Positions 50,598 to 62,959 of a stretch of DNA of 64,000 nt are shown here, piece after piece. A program made the translations under genes and the position numbers. The DNA lies in the NCBI GenBank assembly GCA_963970005.1, contig CAXAMN010014002.1, positions 194,960 to 258,959 on the forward strand, given 5' to 3'. The DNA comes from Durusdinium trenchii. Taxonomy: Eukaryota > Sar > Dinophyceae > Suessiales > Symbiodiniaceae. Under the pieces are notes generated by a model, which was given only the letters and a program-made list of their open reading frames with translations, was not told the origin of the DNA and searched no databases. How positions within the stretch are numbered: position 1 is the first letter of the stretch; each line of letters starts with the position of its first letter.

Positions 50598-50754
50598 GTG
50601 CCCACTGCGATCTGCGGTTGCTGTTGAGGTCCGGTAGTGCCCACTGCAATCTGGCACTTGCAGTTGAGGTCCGGTAGTGCCCACTGCGATCTGGCACTTG
50701 CAGCTGAGGTCCGGCAGTGCCCACGATCTGGCGCTTGCTGTTGAGGTCCGGTGT
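50598..50754. repeat. 40-bp minisatellite, four units
   Basis: The unit is GTGCCCACTGCGATCTGGCA plus CTTGCAGTTGAGGTCCGGTA. Units start near 50598, 50637, 50677 and 50717, the last shortened. A purine-rich GAGAGGAGAGG tract (50757-50792) follows. Confidence 0.85.
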
Positions 50755-50799
50755 AAGAGGAGAAGAGAGAGGAGAGGAGAGGAGAAGAGCCCTGATAAA

Positions 50800-53150
50800 G
50801 TCTAACAACCCTCACTTGGCAGGTGGTGAACAAATCTTGTGTAAGGGAAGTTCAACGATCTGGGTCTTGGATAACAATTGTGAGCAGATGAAAAAGGTTG
50901 CAGGGTGCCGGGAGGACTTGAAAGTGAGTCCTTCCTTGTTGCCATGGGTTTGGTTGAAATCTGAACACAGGGGTGTGTCCATACCCCTAGGATCAGGACC
51001 ACTTTGAACCTTGTGGCAGCCGAGAAGATGGATGGTAAGAAGAACATGCCAACTCATGAACTGAAAAAGGTTTTGGCAAATGTCTGTGTTGACTACAGCC
51101 GGAACCCAGTTCGGAAGGCATTCGCGACAAAGCAAGGGAATCCCCATACATGTATTGCACCTCAACTCGTTTGTTTCATTTTGGTCGTCAGGCTGCAGTG
51201 CAGTCTAGTGCTACCAACTGAGATGATGTGGTTTCAGGGTGACAATCAGCACCAGTCAGCATCTCGTTTCCAACATGCCGCTTGAGAATATCATGAAACT
51301 GGCTAGGGAGGGCATTGCGGCATTGCATTGTCATGCTTGGCACTTTGAGAACACGAACAGTTTTTTTTCAGAAATCTGCTGGTCCGGACCGATCCACTGA
51401 TCCACAGAAAAGTCCAACTGAAGTGACCGAGATGGGTCAAAAACCAGAACCCGAACACCCTGGTAGGTTGACCTTAGCCAAGGTATCCAGGTTTTGAAAC
51501 ACGACCATTATAACTATAAATATGTATAACACGGCAGGTAGAATCCAATGAACTGAAACGCTGGAACTCTGCCGTTTGAGTCTAAGAGTTCCTTTAAAAA
51601 AATCACAAAAGAACGTGTGTGAACAAACATAGCGACCAGATGAGAAATTTGATGGTCTCCAAATTTGTGGGTTGCTATGTTAATTCTGGAGAGGCTAAAC
51701 GTGCTCCTGCTATGATGCTTTGCGAGCAACAATGCGCGGTGACCTCGATTGTTTGAATCAGCTCTCACAGAGTGATTCAATGATTGCAAACGCACTTTAG
51801 TTTCAGCAGTTTTCGGACATCCAGATGTGTATGTGTCCTTTTTCCTTGCAGAGTTTTATACCCAACCATGGTTGACTTCAATGCATTCAAGTGCCACCAA
51901 CTTGAAAAAAATCTGGATGGGATTTGAAGTTCAAACTCAGTTTGGACCATGTCCACTGGGCCTTAGCAGCTACATCTTCCATGGTTATGGTTGTCGGGAT
52001 CACTCGGATTTGGGTTTCACACGGAAAACAGATCAGTGCCTCGAGCCGAGCTACTGTTGTGTTGATTGAAAAGATGACATGACCTTCAAGCAACAAAAGG
52101 CATCTCATGGGCAGCTCAACCCGGTGCCTATTGGAGGGGGGGAGCGGTACCCAACACCTCCACTCATGTGCGGTTCCCAACACCACCCAGAAACATGGAA
52201 AATCCGAACTCTGAATTCTTCACACACCTTCATCCCTCCGTTTTTGTTGCGTTGCCTCGGTTTTTTTTCGCTCGTTTGGGCGCTCCGATTTCCCGCGCGC
52301 CCGCGCGATCCGAACACCGCACCGCACCAGCACCGCTCTCCAGCTCTCCAGGTGAGAGCTCTTGGACTCGCTTCTCGGTGTTTCTAGGCGCCCTCCGTGA
52401 ATTTGCAGTGAACTGATGTGAACCACTGAAAAAAAATAGCTGACGGGGAAGATTGGATGTTGTTTGGGCCTAGGTTTTCACGAGCTGAAAAAGCTCGTGA
52501 ACATTCACTTATGAAGGATTCCAACCCTGAGGGTCCACATACCTTTTTGATCAGCTGGGCGATGTGTTTTGCTCAACGTTTTGTTTCCATGACTTCGTTT
52601 GGGTGTGTGGGTGACCGACTGGGTGACCGGGTCGGTGATTTCACCCCCCGCCCCTGAACAGCATAGGTCGTCTTATGAGTGGAAAGACCCCACATGTTTG
52701 GATCTATGTGGGAAATGGTGTGAAAACCAACCCCATATCATGGTGATGCATTTCTTTCAATTTCTTGGTGAATCATGACAATCTCGTTTCAGAACAACAG
52801 GAACCTGTTGTTTTGCCAGCCGCTCTCAGCGCCCGTTGACCAAATTAGATCATTTTAGATCGCTCTCAGCGGATTTGACTGAATGTCAACCTAGAGCTCA
52901 GGTATTACTATATATTTATACAAATGTTAAGTCCTTTACAGTACATGAGACCGCTGCTCTGCACCGCCGAACACAGCAGCATCACAAGTCAGAGGTACTT
53001 ATACATGAGAGAACGAGAACTCCCTCTACTTGTCAGCCAAAGTGTAATTATTATAAAGTGTTAGGGTGAGAGAAAGCATCCCTCTTCACATTTCGAGAGC
53101 TCTAAAATCCAATATAATCCAAAACCATCTCACCATCACCCAAGGTGCTT
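50800..53150. other. no supported gene
   Basis: 51015-51160 reads EKMDGKKNMPTHELKKVLAN on plus but is also open on minus. The rest shows only short frames. Confidence 0.3.
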
Positions 53151-53157
53151 TAGAAGA

Positions 53158-53350
53158 ACCGTGTCGCGCCGCTGCAGGCGTGGATGGGCGGATCGTGGTG
53201 AGGTTCCAGGACGCCGAGTGGGGCAACGTCCTCCCCAAGGACCCGCCGAGTCGGGCGCCTCGACTCCCCAGTGCGACCGACCACGCGGCGTTCGTGGCGG
53301 GTGGACGAACACACGAAGGAAGGGAGCCCGACATGCGTGGGGTGAACTAG
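53158..53350 (+). CDS. exon-like GC-rich island
   Basis: The frame reads AAAGVDGRIVVRFQDAEWGN, then VLPKDPPSRAPRLPSATDHA, then AFVAGGRTHEGREPDMRG, and stops at 53348-53350. The high GC stands out against the flanks, but the minus strand is open too. No family recognised. Confidence 0.28.
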
Positions 53351-53400
53351 CCGGTGCATGACCTGATCAACCCGGTTCAACCCGTGGGGTGAACTCCCCG

Positions 53401-53461
53401 GAAGGGATCCAGTCGTACCGAACCTCAGACTTGGATGACTTGGACCCTCCTGGCACCTACG
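53401..53461. mobile_element. palindromic dispersed element (CCAGTCGTACC family), partial copy
   Basis: GATCCAGTCGTACCGAACCT is followed by a decayed second arm, then GGACCCTCCTGGCACCTAC. It has the same order as 42045-42131. Confidence 0.6.
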
Positions 53462-55414
53462 GAACAGTGAAGACAACACATCACCGTACCTCAGAAAGGA
53501 TGTGAATGCCTAAATGCCCTAAATTGAGAAACGGTAACCTTTTCTTTGGCGGTATGAAACGCGGCAAGCCGCTCGTGCTGTCACGCGTGAAAACCACCAC
53601 ATGATGGATGTACAGGACCTGCCGCAGCGTTTCCCAAAACAGCGGGACCCAGGGGACGGTGACGGTCGTTGTTGCTCGGTGGAACCGTCAGTGACGGTCG
53701 TTGAAGCAGTCTGCTTGGCATTTTCACCAGGTTGAAGTCTGAAGTCCGAATCTTTAACCACTCAAATGCTTGGATTTGTGCGGGCTGACCGAACCATGGT
53801 TCTAGCGAAAAGTCGGCATCGGCATAGGGCGTCTTTCGCGCCAGACTTTTCAGAAGCGATGCGCAGAACAACATAACAAACACATCATGAGGCCCATGGT
53901 CTTTTGTGACCGATATCCATGTGGCTCAACAAAGTGTTCGACCCGGACATCCTGCAGGTTTGGAGGATCTTGTTGTCTGTTTTCCAGTCCTAGTCCTAGT
54001 GCGGGTCACGCCGGCCACTGGTTGTTGGTCCAGGCTGATTTTGTCATATTTTGTCCATCAACAGCATGTGATTGCTGATTACCTATCAACTGTGAACCAA
54101 GAGAAACAAAAGATAGTACGAACTTAGTCCAACGTGTTTGACATGCATAGTTTTCCATATAGTTGTCCTTTTCTGGTTCCTTCAAATCTCTCAGAATCTA
54201 TTGATTGCTGCCTGTCGCGATGGTTACTTGTGCCCCCATTTGTTTCCACCAGGAGCCCCTTGAGATCCTCAAGCGTGCCTCTGTGACCCTCAGCATCGGC
54301 ATCCTCGTCCCATTGGGCCCCGAAGTCGACGTCCCAACGGGCCCCATTTTGGGACGGTGGACACCGTCTTCATCCGTCTTCACTTACAGAGGGGTAGGAT
54401 CAAAAAGGGAAGAAAGATGGGTCGGACATACATGCCAGTCTCATCCAGAGTGCGTCTCTGTGGCTTGGATTCCACGTCTGGCTAGACGTGGCACGTAAAA
54501 ACGGATGGGTTGTCTATGAGTCCTGTGAGTCCTGGACATTCGTCTTCAAGACCATTTTGTCCGGTGAAAAAGAGGTTCCATGTATAGATCCACGCGGAGG
54601 GAAGTCAGTTCCACTTCTGTTTGGAAGTTCGAAGGGCTGCGAGAAGGCTGCGAGATCGTTGGGAGTAAGCTGGCACCTGGGGCCCCTTTCACTCACCCGG
54701 GCTGGGTGCCCAAACGTAGAGCCTTGTAGAGCCTCCCTTTGTTCATTTCTGTGGTCAACCGGTTGGTCTCTGGGTGACCCATAGCCATAGCCATGTCATT
54801 TTGAAGCCAAGCGTAGTGCCGATGTTGGCACTAGGCAGAAGTACTTGGAAGTCATCACGGGAAGGACCATTGCGAAGCATTGCGGAGCACCCACAGGAAG
54901 GACATATCAGAAATATGATGCAAATCTGAACAAAACAAACAACATGATGCACAGGGGCGTGAAGCTTCTCCAGGTTTCTTTGGCCCTCTTTGGCCCTTTG
55001 GATGATTCTCTGTGATTCGGACCTAGGTTGTAGGTGTTTGTTCCGGCGGTGTTTGGTGCGTATCGAACCATCAAATCATCATCACCAGCACGTTAAACCT
55101 GATCACAACCAACTGAGAGGGTGTCATCGGCCGAATGATCGCGCCCAGGCACCTTCTATCCTTGGGAAACCAAGTGGTCCGTGTGCGCAGATGAGCCAAA
55201 AGAGTGGGCAGCGGATTCGGCGGTTGTTTCTGTCGTTGTTTCTTTTTTGGTTCTTCAAGTACCCAGTGATGGACATATATTCGCATAGAGACAGAGATCC
55301 TCTAGATACAAAGCGTTCCTTCCAGTTACCCAGCCCAGACGAGATGAAAGGGACTGAAAGAGTTGCGACCAGATGGATGGGTCATAAATATATGGTAGAT
55401 GTTTGTAACTAATT

Positions 55415-55525
55415 ACTCCAGTCTCCTGGATGGTTTGGGCAGTTGCCCTCCTTGGAATCATCAGGGAAGTGGATGGCATGGCCCCATAAGCACGATTCGG
55501 GTGGTGAACTCCACTTTCATGATTC
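55415..55525. mobile_element. MITE-like copy next to the GGATGGTCTGGG motif
   Basis: ACTCCAGTCTCCTGGATGG opens it. GGAAGTGGATGGCATGGCCC then faces CTCCACTTTCATGATTCC. The interior GGCATGGCCCC is shared with 22291-22301. It links two motif families in one element. Confidence 0.5.
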
Positions 55526-56296
55526 CAATGAAGTGTAAAGTATCCCCAAACCAAGCAGTAGAGATCGACGGAAAGAAATCAATATGGCCAGCGCATTCTT
55601 CGTCCAGCGCAGATTTTTGTTGCAGGTGATATTTTTTCACATTTTTTGCATGTCAAGGGGGCCCCGGGCTAACTTATGTTATATAATGTAATATGTATAT
55701 GATCACACAGCACCCAGGTACATTCATGGTAGGTGTTTGTTGATGAAACATCTTTGCTTATGTGTTTGAACAGAGTCTGTGTACCACAGGGCAAGGATGA
55801 ACGTCTCAAGTAACAAGGGTGATCGATTCGGATGTTGACTTCTGAAGTCTCCATTTGGAAGTCTCCATGCGGAAGCGTCCAGCACCACAGATCGAGAATG
55901 CCTCATTTTGAAGGAAGGCGTTCTTTTTTTGTGAACTGTTTTCAAAACGGAACGGTATGAAGGAAGGCGTTCTCATACCATGGCGTTCTCATACCCAAGT
56001 GAAGGTGTCAGGAACGCGTTCCTGTTTGAAGGTATGTTCACTTGGGTGAACTGTTTTTTTTTTCGAGTTTTCGCAGCCCCGGTGTTTCATGGTTTTCGGG
56101 GAAGGAACCGTGGTCGAAGTTCCAGACCGAACGGTTGAAGTGTGGTACCGCACCGTCATACCGGACCCACCAGACCTGTCAGACGCATGGTGTGCGCGGA
56201 CCACAGGAACAAGAACTAGCAGGTCCAAAACAACCAATTGAAAGCGGTTGAGCTGCCTTCGGAGATAGTTGTTGACATGCTTTGCATGTACCCGAC

Positions 56297-56396
56297 AGGG
56301 CTCCAGTCGTACCACCGAAATGAAGGTATGACTGGACCCTCCTGGCACCCTCCCCTAACACCTTCCAAGAAGGTACTTGGAGCGAGCCCTAGCGAT
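56297..56396. mobile_element. palindromic dispersed element (CCAGTCGTACC family), diverged copy
   Basis: CTCCAGTCGTACCACCGAAA is followed by GGTATGACTGGACCCTCCTG, GCACC and CCAAGAAGGTACTTGGAGC. Confidence 0.55.
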
Positions 56397-58597
56397 AAAT
56401 ATTTGTTCGTCTAGAAAGGTCTCGAATCTCTGAGATCTAGAATCTAGAAAGGTCTAGAAAGGTCTAGAAAGGCCACCTTTTTTTTGTCTATAAGGAACTT
56501 CCTCGACCGGACCGTCTTCAGGCGAAGGCCTCGGCGGACTTCGTGAAGAGCGCGGCGTCGAATCGAGAAGTGCAGGCGGGTTGAGCGGAGCGGTTGAGCG
56601 GCCGAAAAGAACGGGCGCGGTTCGGGGGACGGTGCGGTTCCTAGTGCCACCTGCTTCTTTTTGTTGATATTATGCATCATGGTGTTGGAACAGCCATAGC
56701 TGTTGCAGGATGTCTTCCTCCAACAGTACTGGTGGTGAAGAGGATGACTGAGGCTCTCCTAGCCGTGTCATCCATGATGGTTTTATGAAGATCTTGTCCA
56801 TGATTTGCAAGTGGCTACTACACGAGTCAAAGCTATTCTGTGATACTCACGAGTCCCATGTTTACATCCTTATAGGACATGATTAAAGACCAGATATACT
56901 ACCCAGACACTCCATGGCATGGAACATTTACCTACATTGACCCCCCTTTTCAAGCACAACAGCTGATCGGTACATAGGTCAGTCCCATGGATGGTCTGGG
57001 ATAAGATATACTGGTACTGGACTATTGATGAGATTTCAACCCCCCTAACCCAGGCCTGCAGATCTGAGCGACCATCGACGATGGACGATGCAGCAAGGGG
57101 CTCTATTCACCAACAGCAATGCAGAATCCACTGTAATTAGCAAGTTTTTTTCATGTTCAATCATGGACCATGGAACATTAAATAAGACAATGACCCACAT
57201 CTTGATGTTGTTCCCAACATGGGCAGCTATGAATCATGACCCCTCCTTCATGCAACACTCTTGGATCCCGAAATGGTTCAGTTTTCTCCGACCACCGCCT
57301 CGATGATGTACACGACGCCCGAACCAGGTCCAGTTTGACCCAGGTCCAAAGCTCGTCCTTTGACATATAATACCTCATTGAGTATAGTAGTTGTTATTTT
57401 TGTATGAGCAGCTTTAATGAAATTAGCTCCAAGTCACCTGCAGGGCAATCTGCTGGCTTGGATTCAACCCTCCAGTTTGGACAAAGAGCCTTGCTGACAA
57501 GGGTGAAAAAGCGCTCAGAGCACACAGCATCAAAGGTTTGGGTTGTGAATGTTAACAAGGAGACCTACCCACCCAACTAATGGATTCAGGTCTCGCTAAT
57601 TTCCATCCATGTCAACATGAACAGCTAGCTCGTGAAATGCCCACAGCGGCCTCAGCTTCTCTCATCAAAACTGTCGACACTCCCGGACACTCCCTCCTAA
57701 AAGTTCGGATATCCATGCAATCCATATATATATATATTTCAACAGGTGGTTTCCCACTTCACGCAACCATGCATGATTCGACTCGGGGAGTGTTATTTTC
57801 TTACATAGAACTGTACCTCTGACTCATAGATCCCATGCAAGCAACACGAATCCAGATACTGAGAAGGTACTTGGAGTGGAAGGTCCAGAGACCTTCCGAG
57901 GGTCTCAGGTCAGGTGGTCCACTTCACGACTTCACGCAACGACTAGCCGCAGGTTTCGGCCCTGGGTGCCGGCTGCGGCTCCATCGCTCTGGGCACGGCA
58001 GGCGCCGCCGCGGGCGTCGGGAGCACTCAGTCGGCGGGTGACTTTTGGGTGGCGCAATTGAGGTTGACCTCTCGAACTTTGGATCCCAACGGTTCAACTC
58101 AACTCCCAAACAATTCTGGGCAGTTCACCATCCAAAATGGTCCAAATGTGGGATGAAACTATGAAGTGGAATCAGGTTGATCATATTGGTTATTGATGTT
58201 CATATTGCTTATTTTTTGTGTTGCTCCTACAGATGATACTCCTTCACCAAAAGCGGTTTTCTTGGAGGCAGATGCAACTCTGGCTGGCCAGTCTTCCCCC
58301 CCCATTTGCACCAAGAACAAAAACCCTTCAGCAACACTTATGAGACATTGGTTCGAACGCTTTCATACAGATGGCACAATCCCCAAGTTTGGTGGCTTAT
58401 ATGGACCCCATTGAACCCCCATCTAAAGGACATCTTGGGGTCCGTGCCATCTACTCTGAGACCACTGTAAGGACTCGACTCGCGTCGCCACTGTAGGACT
58501 CGACTCGTGTCGCCTTAGAGTCGCGCGGAGTTGAAATCGTCCAAGTCTCAGATCGCATCTCAGATCGCGGTTGTAAGACAATTCCCAGACGCGACTA

Positions 58598-58671
58598 ATG
58601 GGACTGCCATATATGCCGATCAGTTGGGGTGGTGCCAGAGGGGTCAATGTAGGCATATATGGCAGTCCCAT
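58598..58671. mobile_element. MITE-like element, 20-bp perfect inverted ends
   Basis: ATGGGACTGCCATATATGCC (58598-58617) is exactly inverted at 58652-58671 around 34 bp. The inner end AATGTAGGCATATAT matches the direct repeat at 13700-13770. Confidence 0.75.
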
Positions 58672-58830
58672 GGAGCGTTTGGGATTGTATACAATGGCCT
58701 CCAAACACTCATGAGTCCACTTCACAATCCCTTGTCAACTCAAGCCCCCATCAGAACTAAAAATAGCATCACATGCCGTTCTGTTTTTGTTCACGGCTGT
58801 CGAGTCATGGCCTTCCACCCACACCACAAA

Positions 58831-59010
58831 TGCTCCTTCACGACGGTGTACGACGCGCATAGACTCGCGGCGGTCGCCTCCTCTGCCACCAAGGCCTGTG
58901 GTGGTGGCCTCGTGGGAGGCCTGGTGGGCTTGGTTCCAGCGGTCTTCACCTTTGGGCTTTCCATTCCCATTGGCCTCTCAGCGGCAGTGGGAGAGACCTC
59001 CTGGACCGGT
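58831..59010 (+). CDS. exon-like segment with glycine-zipper-like hydrophobic stretch
   Basis: The frame reads FTTVYDAHRLAAVASSATKA, then CGGGLVGGLVGLVPAVFTFG and LSIPIGLSAAVGE, open to 59049. Regularly spaced Gly in a hydrophobic run suggests a membrane-associated glycine zipper. From memory, similar stretches occur in dinoflagellate predicted proteins. No flanking exon placed. Confidence 0.4.
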
Positions 59011-59049
59011 GAGACGTCGGTGGTGAGACGTCGAGTGCAGTGCTGTTGA

Positions 59050-62000
59050 ACACGTCGGTGGCGGTGTATGGCAGTGTATGGACGGTTGGTGCAAGTGGTA
59101 CAGATGGGAGGGAGAGATGGTTGGCTTCAAAAATGAACGAACGAAGATAAACAAGAGTTGGTGATCATGATGGTCAGGTCGCTTCTTTATGTACATGCCC
59201 AAAGTGGCCCTGTTCAAGGGAGAGCATGGATGATCACCTGATGGAATCCGCCAGATGGGTTGGGAGGGTTCACCTGACTGCTGAGGGGTTGGGAGCGCCT
59301 TGGATCCTTTCACTCGGTTTCAGTCCCTCATAGAACCAGGTATGCACGCCAGTCGTTCGCCGCTTCTCGTCATTCGCCGAGGCATTGCCGTGGGCGGCAC
59401 GACAGGGTTGGTGGCGGGTGGCGCGGTCGGGTGCTCAGGAGATTTGCGAGTGAAGAAGAGTCATCAAAACTAATCCCTAATACCAGCGGCCCGAGAAAAC
59501 CCATGAAATGAAACTATATAAAGGTTTTCACATACAAAACCATGTTTTTTTTTGCTACGAACACCAGGTTTTTGATGGTTTGTCGTGCCCCTAACAGACA
59601 CTAATAATTGTTCCAACATGCTCCAACTATCTTCCGAGAAGGTGGCTGGGGTGGGTGCCAGATGTGGTTGGAGTTTGGAAGACCACCCCCGGCCCAAGCA
59701 GGGGTTGGAGAGGTGGAAACTGAGGCCAAAGGCTTTTACTCGTCAACAACCAATCCCAATTCTTTGTAGGAACGCGCACCATCGGAGATAAGCAGAGCAG
59801 TGGGGGCTTTGGCTGTTGTTTGGATGATTAAGTCACTATCTGCTACGGTAGGTGCCCACTCCCAAATCATCCATGTATCGAAACGTTTCATACCAGGTAG
59901 ATATATGATCATTCATGATCCTAGTGTACGTAGCTATTCCAGTCCCACGGATGGTGACTATAGTACGTATACTTTGGGGGTCCCATTAGTGACTTTACTT
60001 TTGTGTCTTCCCCCTCCGGAAGATGGTGACCCAATTCTGTGAGGTTCACCGCAAAAATTATATCAAATGTAAAGTAAAGATATAAATAACCTGGACCGTC
60101 CATGTACTTCATTTTTGCCTACACATTGAGGTTTCAGGATTCAGCCACGAGTAGGCTTCGCACATGGGGGGCAAAGGCAAAGGCTTCTGACTTGGCCATC
60201 GATTTTGTCCCAACATGTTGGACCCATTTGGCTGATCAGAATGAGACCTGCTCCAGTTGGGACACCAAGGGGTCGAGACATTCACTCAAGGGGACCGGCA
60301 TGGACTGGTACCATGGGACTTGATCCACTCATGTACCATCCCTAAAATCATCAGCCACCAACATCCATGTCAACGATGCCATGCCTGACATAGGCCTTGG
60401 GAAATCACCATAGATGTTCGACAAGTCAGTTACTAGTCAGTAGTATAGTCAGTAGTTACTAGTCAGTTACTAGTCCTAAGTGACTAGTTTGCTCCCACAA
60501 GGTCCCATCCATTTCGATCCGAGGCCGGTTCCGGACTGGGCTTTGCAGGCGGCGGCTTTGGGGCGGTTCCAGACCGGTGCATGGAGCACGAAGGGTGAAT
60601 CAGAGCACGAATGGTGTCATCATGAATCAGCTGTGTCAATATCAAGTCAACTACATGAGTTGTCACTGTAGTTGTTCTACATCGTTCTACTTTTCCAGGC
60701 ATCATAGACAAATTCCTCCTGTCTCCGCATCAAGACCATCAGTTATATCGGGAAAGCGACCACCGATGTCCACCGACCTGGGCGACGAGGTGTTCGGACT
60801 GCGAGCAGTCCGCGTTGCGCGTTGTGCGCTGCTAGACAGAGTGAAGAAGCAACAGCAGCACCACCTAGCAAGCTCCCCTCAAGCAGCTCCGTCTAGTAGC
60901 TTATAGCCCACTTTTCTATGGTGATTGGATTGAAACCAATCACAATACATAGCTAGGAGGATCAAGAAAAAGCATCTAACTAAACAACCATTTGAGTGGT
61001 GCTTTTTCACTGGTTGATTTGTTCCTTCGGGCCCTCCTTTTGCTCTGTTTTTTCGTGACCTTCGTTTCTTTGCTGCCATCCGCCCCAAAGGCATGGTAGG
61101 AAGATTCAGCATGTTCAGCCCCTGCCTTTGAGTGGGTGTCCAATGCAGACGGATGTTTCTTAGGCAGACGGACTAATTAGTGGGATGTTTAACGATCATT
61201 CGCTTGTCAAAGCTACTGCTTGATGGACAAGATGTCAACAGATGAGATACTGTACTTCATGGGATGCGGAATCGATACCATAGATCCATGAGGTCCATGT
61301 ATCGCTGCGGATCGAGTGCCGAGCTCGTCAGTCCGTTGACGTGTGCCACCGGAGGTGGAGGTGGCTTGGCGTGTCTCGCTTACCGACAGCGAGGCCGTGT
61401 ATCGCGTGAACTTCTGCGCAGAACAGGTAGGGCAGTGACAGCTGGCGGCCCAAGAAAAAACACCGAGATGAGGAACTTGGGTAGATGATGGTAGATGTGT
61501 GTCCAAGTACACCAGGAATTGGCAGTGGGTAAAAGATGATCACTATATGATATGCCAGCTAACCAGGCAAACATCCACTGTTACTGGCAATGGGAGATAC
61601 CCAAAGTACATGCACCATTCAACTCAAACTGCAGACACTCCATGGGGCTGGAATATTGAATAGTTATATTTATTGTATACATGGATGGGAGCTCCAGTCC
61701 CATTCGTTTGGTCTAGGAAAAGACCTCCTGTCGCATCGACTATGATGGTGTGGACTCGCGGACTCCTTGCACTGGACTATCCGGTGGTCACATGATTCCA
61801 ACAGACAAGGCGATCACTCTTCAAAGATGAACAAATAAGTTTGACCCCGCCATTGACATTAAAACAAACGTAACACAAATACAGTACTATAGAGATGACT
61901 GACCATTGACATCCACTGACCATCAACAATCATCCGACTGACCACGGATTCTTCGACTGACCAGCGCCAAGCGACCCGACCACCGCATCCAGTCGACCAC

Positions 62001-62880
62001 CGACCATCCACGACCCGTGGGGATTCAACGACCCCGTGGGAACGGCCCGGTCCGCCGGTGTTGTGCTGTGCTGGTGTTGTCGTCCAGTACCAGACTCTTC
62101 CCAGACACTCCATATATGGAATGTGTATATTGGTATTTGTGTGTTATTATCCCATTTATGACCCTATTAGATAGCTGATAGCTATTTCCATGCTATTCCA
62201 TATAACATGGATGGTTTTGGAAGGGAATGTCCTATACTTCAAACCGACTCAAAGCTCAATGGATCGGTGGTGGACGTAAACTCCCAGGTCGACTCGGTGG
62301 TTCCCGAGCGGTCGAGCGCCGCGGTCGGCTGCAGGTTTGCCTGGCAGTGTTTTTCACTATGCGAGCAGCCGCTTGGGCTTTGCAGATGAGAAGCAGTTGT
62401 GCCCTGGCGCTGAACTAACAAAAAACAAACATGTGACTCAATCACACGTCGGTGGTGGAGGTGGTGAAGGTGGTTTGACGGAAGGCCAAAGCATGCCCCC
62501 ATGAAATCCCGCCCCAGACCATGCATGAATGGAATTTTTAGATACATTGGGGTGGTTTCAGTGGGTGTAAGTAAATATACCAGTCCCCTGAAGTGTGTTG
62601 GCATGGGTGTGTATTTCAGTAAGACACTAAAAACAAGCAGTGAGTGTTGAATCTATGCTTGTCTCAGAGGTCTTTGGGGCGGCGTTTTTGGGGATAACAC
62701 AAGCCGTCCTTTCTCTTTTTCTCCCTCTCCCTTTCTCTCTATCTCTCTTTGTCTCTTCCTCTTGATCAGATGGAACACGTTTAGAGGCTCTTGGAAGGTG
62801 CTGGGTAGAACATGGTAGAACATAATTTTCCCACGGAGCTGCTGGTCAATTGGAGGGATCAGAAAAACGCAGGGCTGGGT
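59050..62880. other. gene-poor region with repeats
   Basis: No supported gene. A CATCATCCACTG-family fragment lies at 61572-61600. Direct repeats of GTCAGTTACTAGTC lie at 60424-60475. A pyrimidine tract (TTCTCTTTTTCTCCCTCTCC and on) lies at 62711-62760. Confidence 0.35.
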
Positions 62881-62919
62881 TTTTTGATATGTTTGATGTT
62901 TAACCTTTACAACAAAATT

Positions 62920-62951
62920 GGGATTGAACCCGGAACCCACTGACTAAGCTA
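62920..62951 (-). other. tRNA-like (SINE-like) relic
   Basis: The minus strand has TAGCTTAGTCAGTGG (box A-like) followed after five bases by GGGTTCAATCCC (box B-like). The spacing is far too short for a tRNA, so this is at most a deleted tRNA-derived element. Confidence 0.3.
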
Positions 62952-62959
62952 CCTGAGTT

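Larger units (their letters stand above)
53470..58820. other. gene-poor region
   Basis: I can support no gene. Weak coding-like patches are 54230-54390 (EPLEILKRASVTLSIGILVP) and 55552-55625 (EIDGKKSIWPAHSSSSADFC before TTGCAG/GTGATATTT). Confidence 0.35.

Noticed and set aside
54781..54815. Spliced-leader-like text (ATAGCCATGTCATTTTGAAGCCAAG)
   Set aside because: It shares only scattered words with the dinoflagellate leader and has the wrong spacing.
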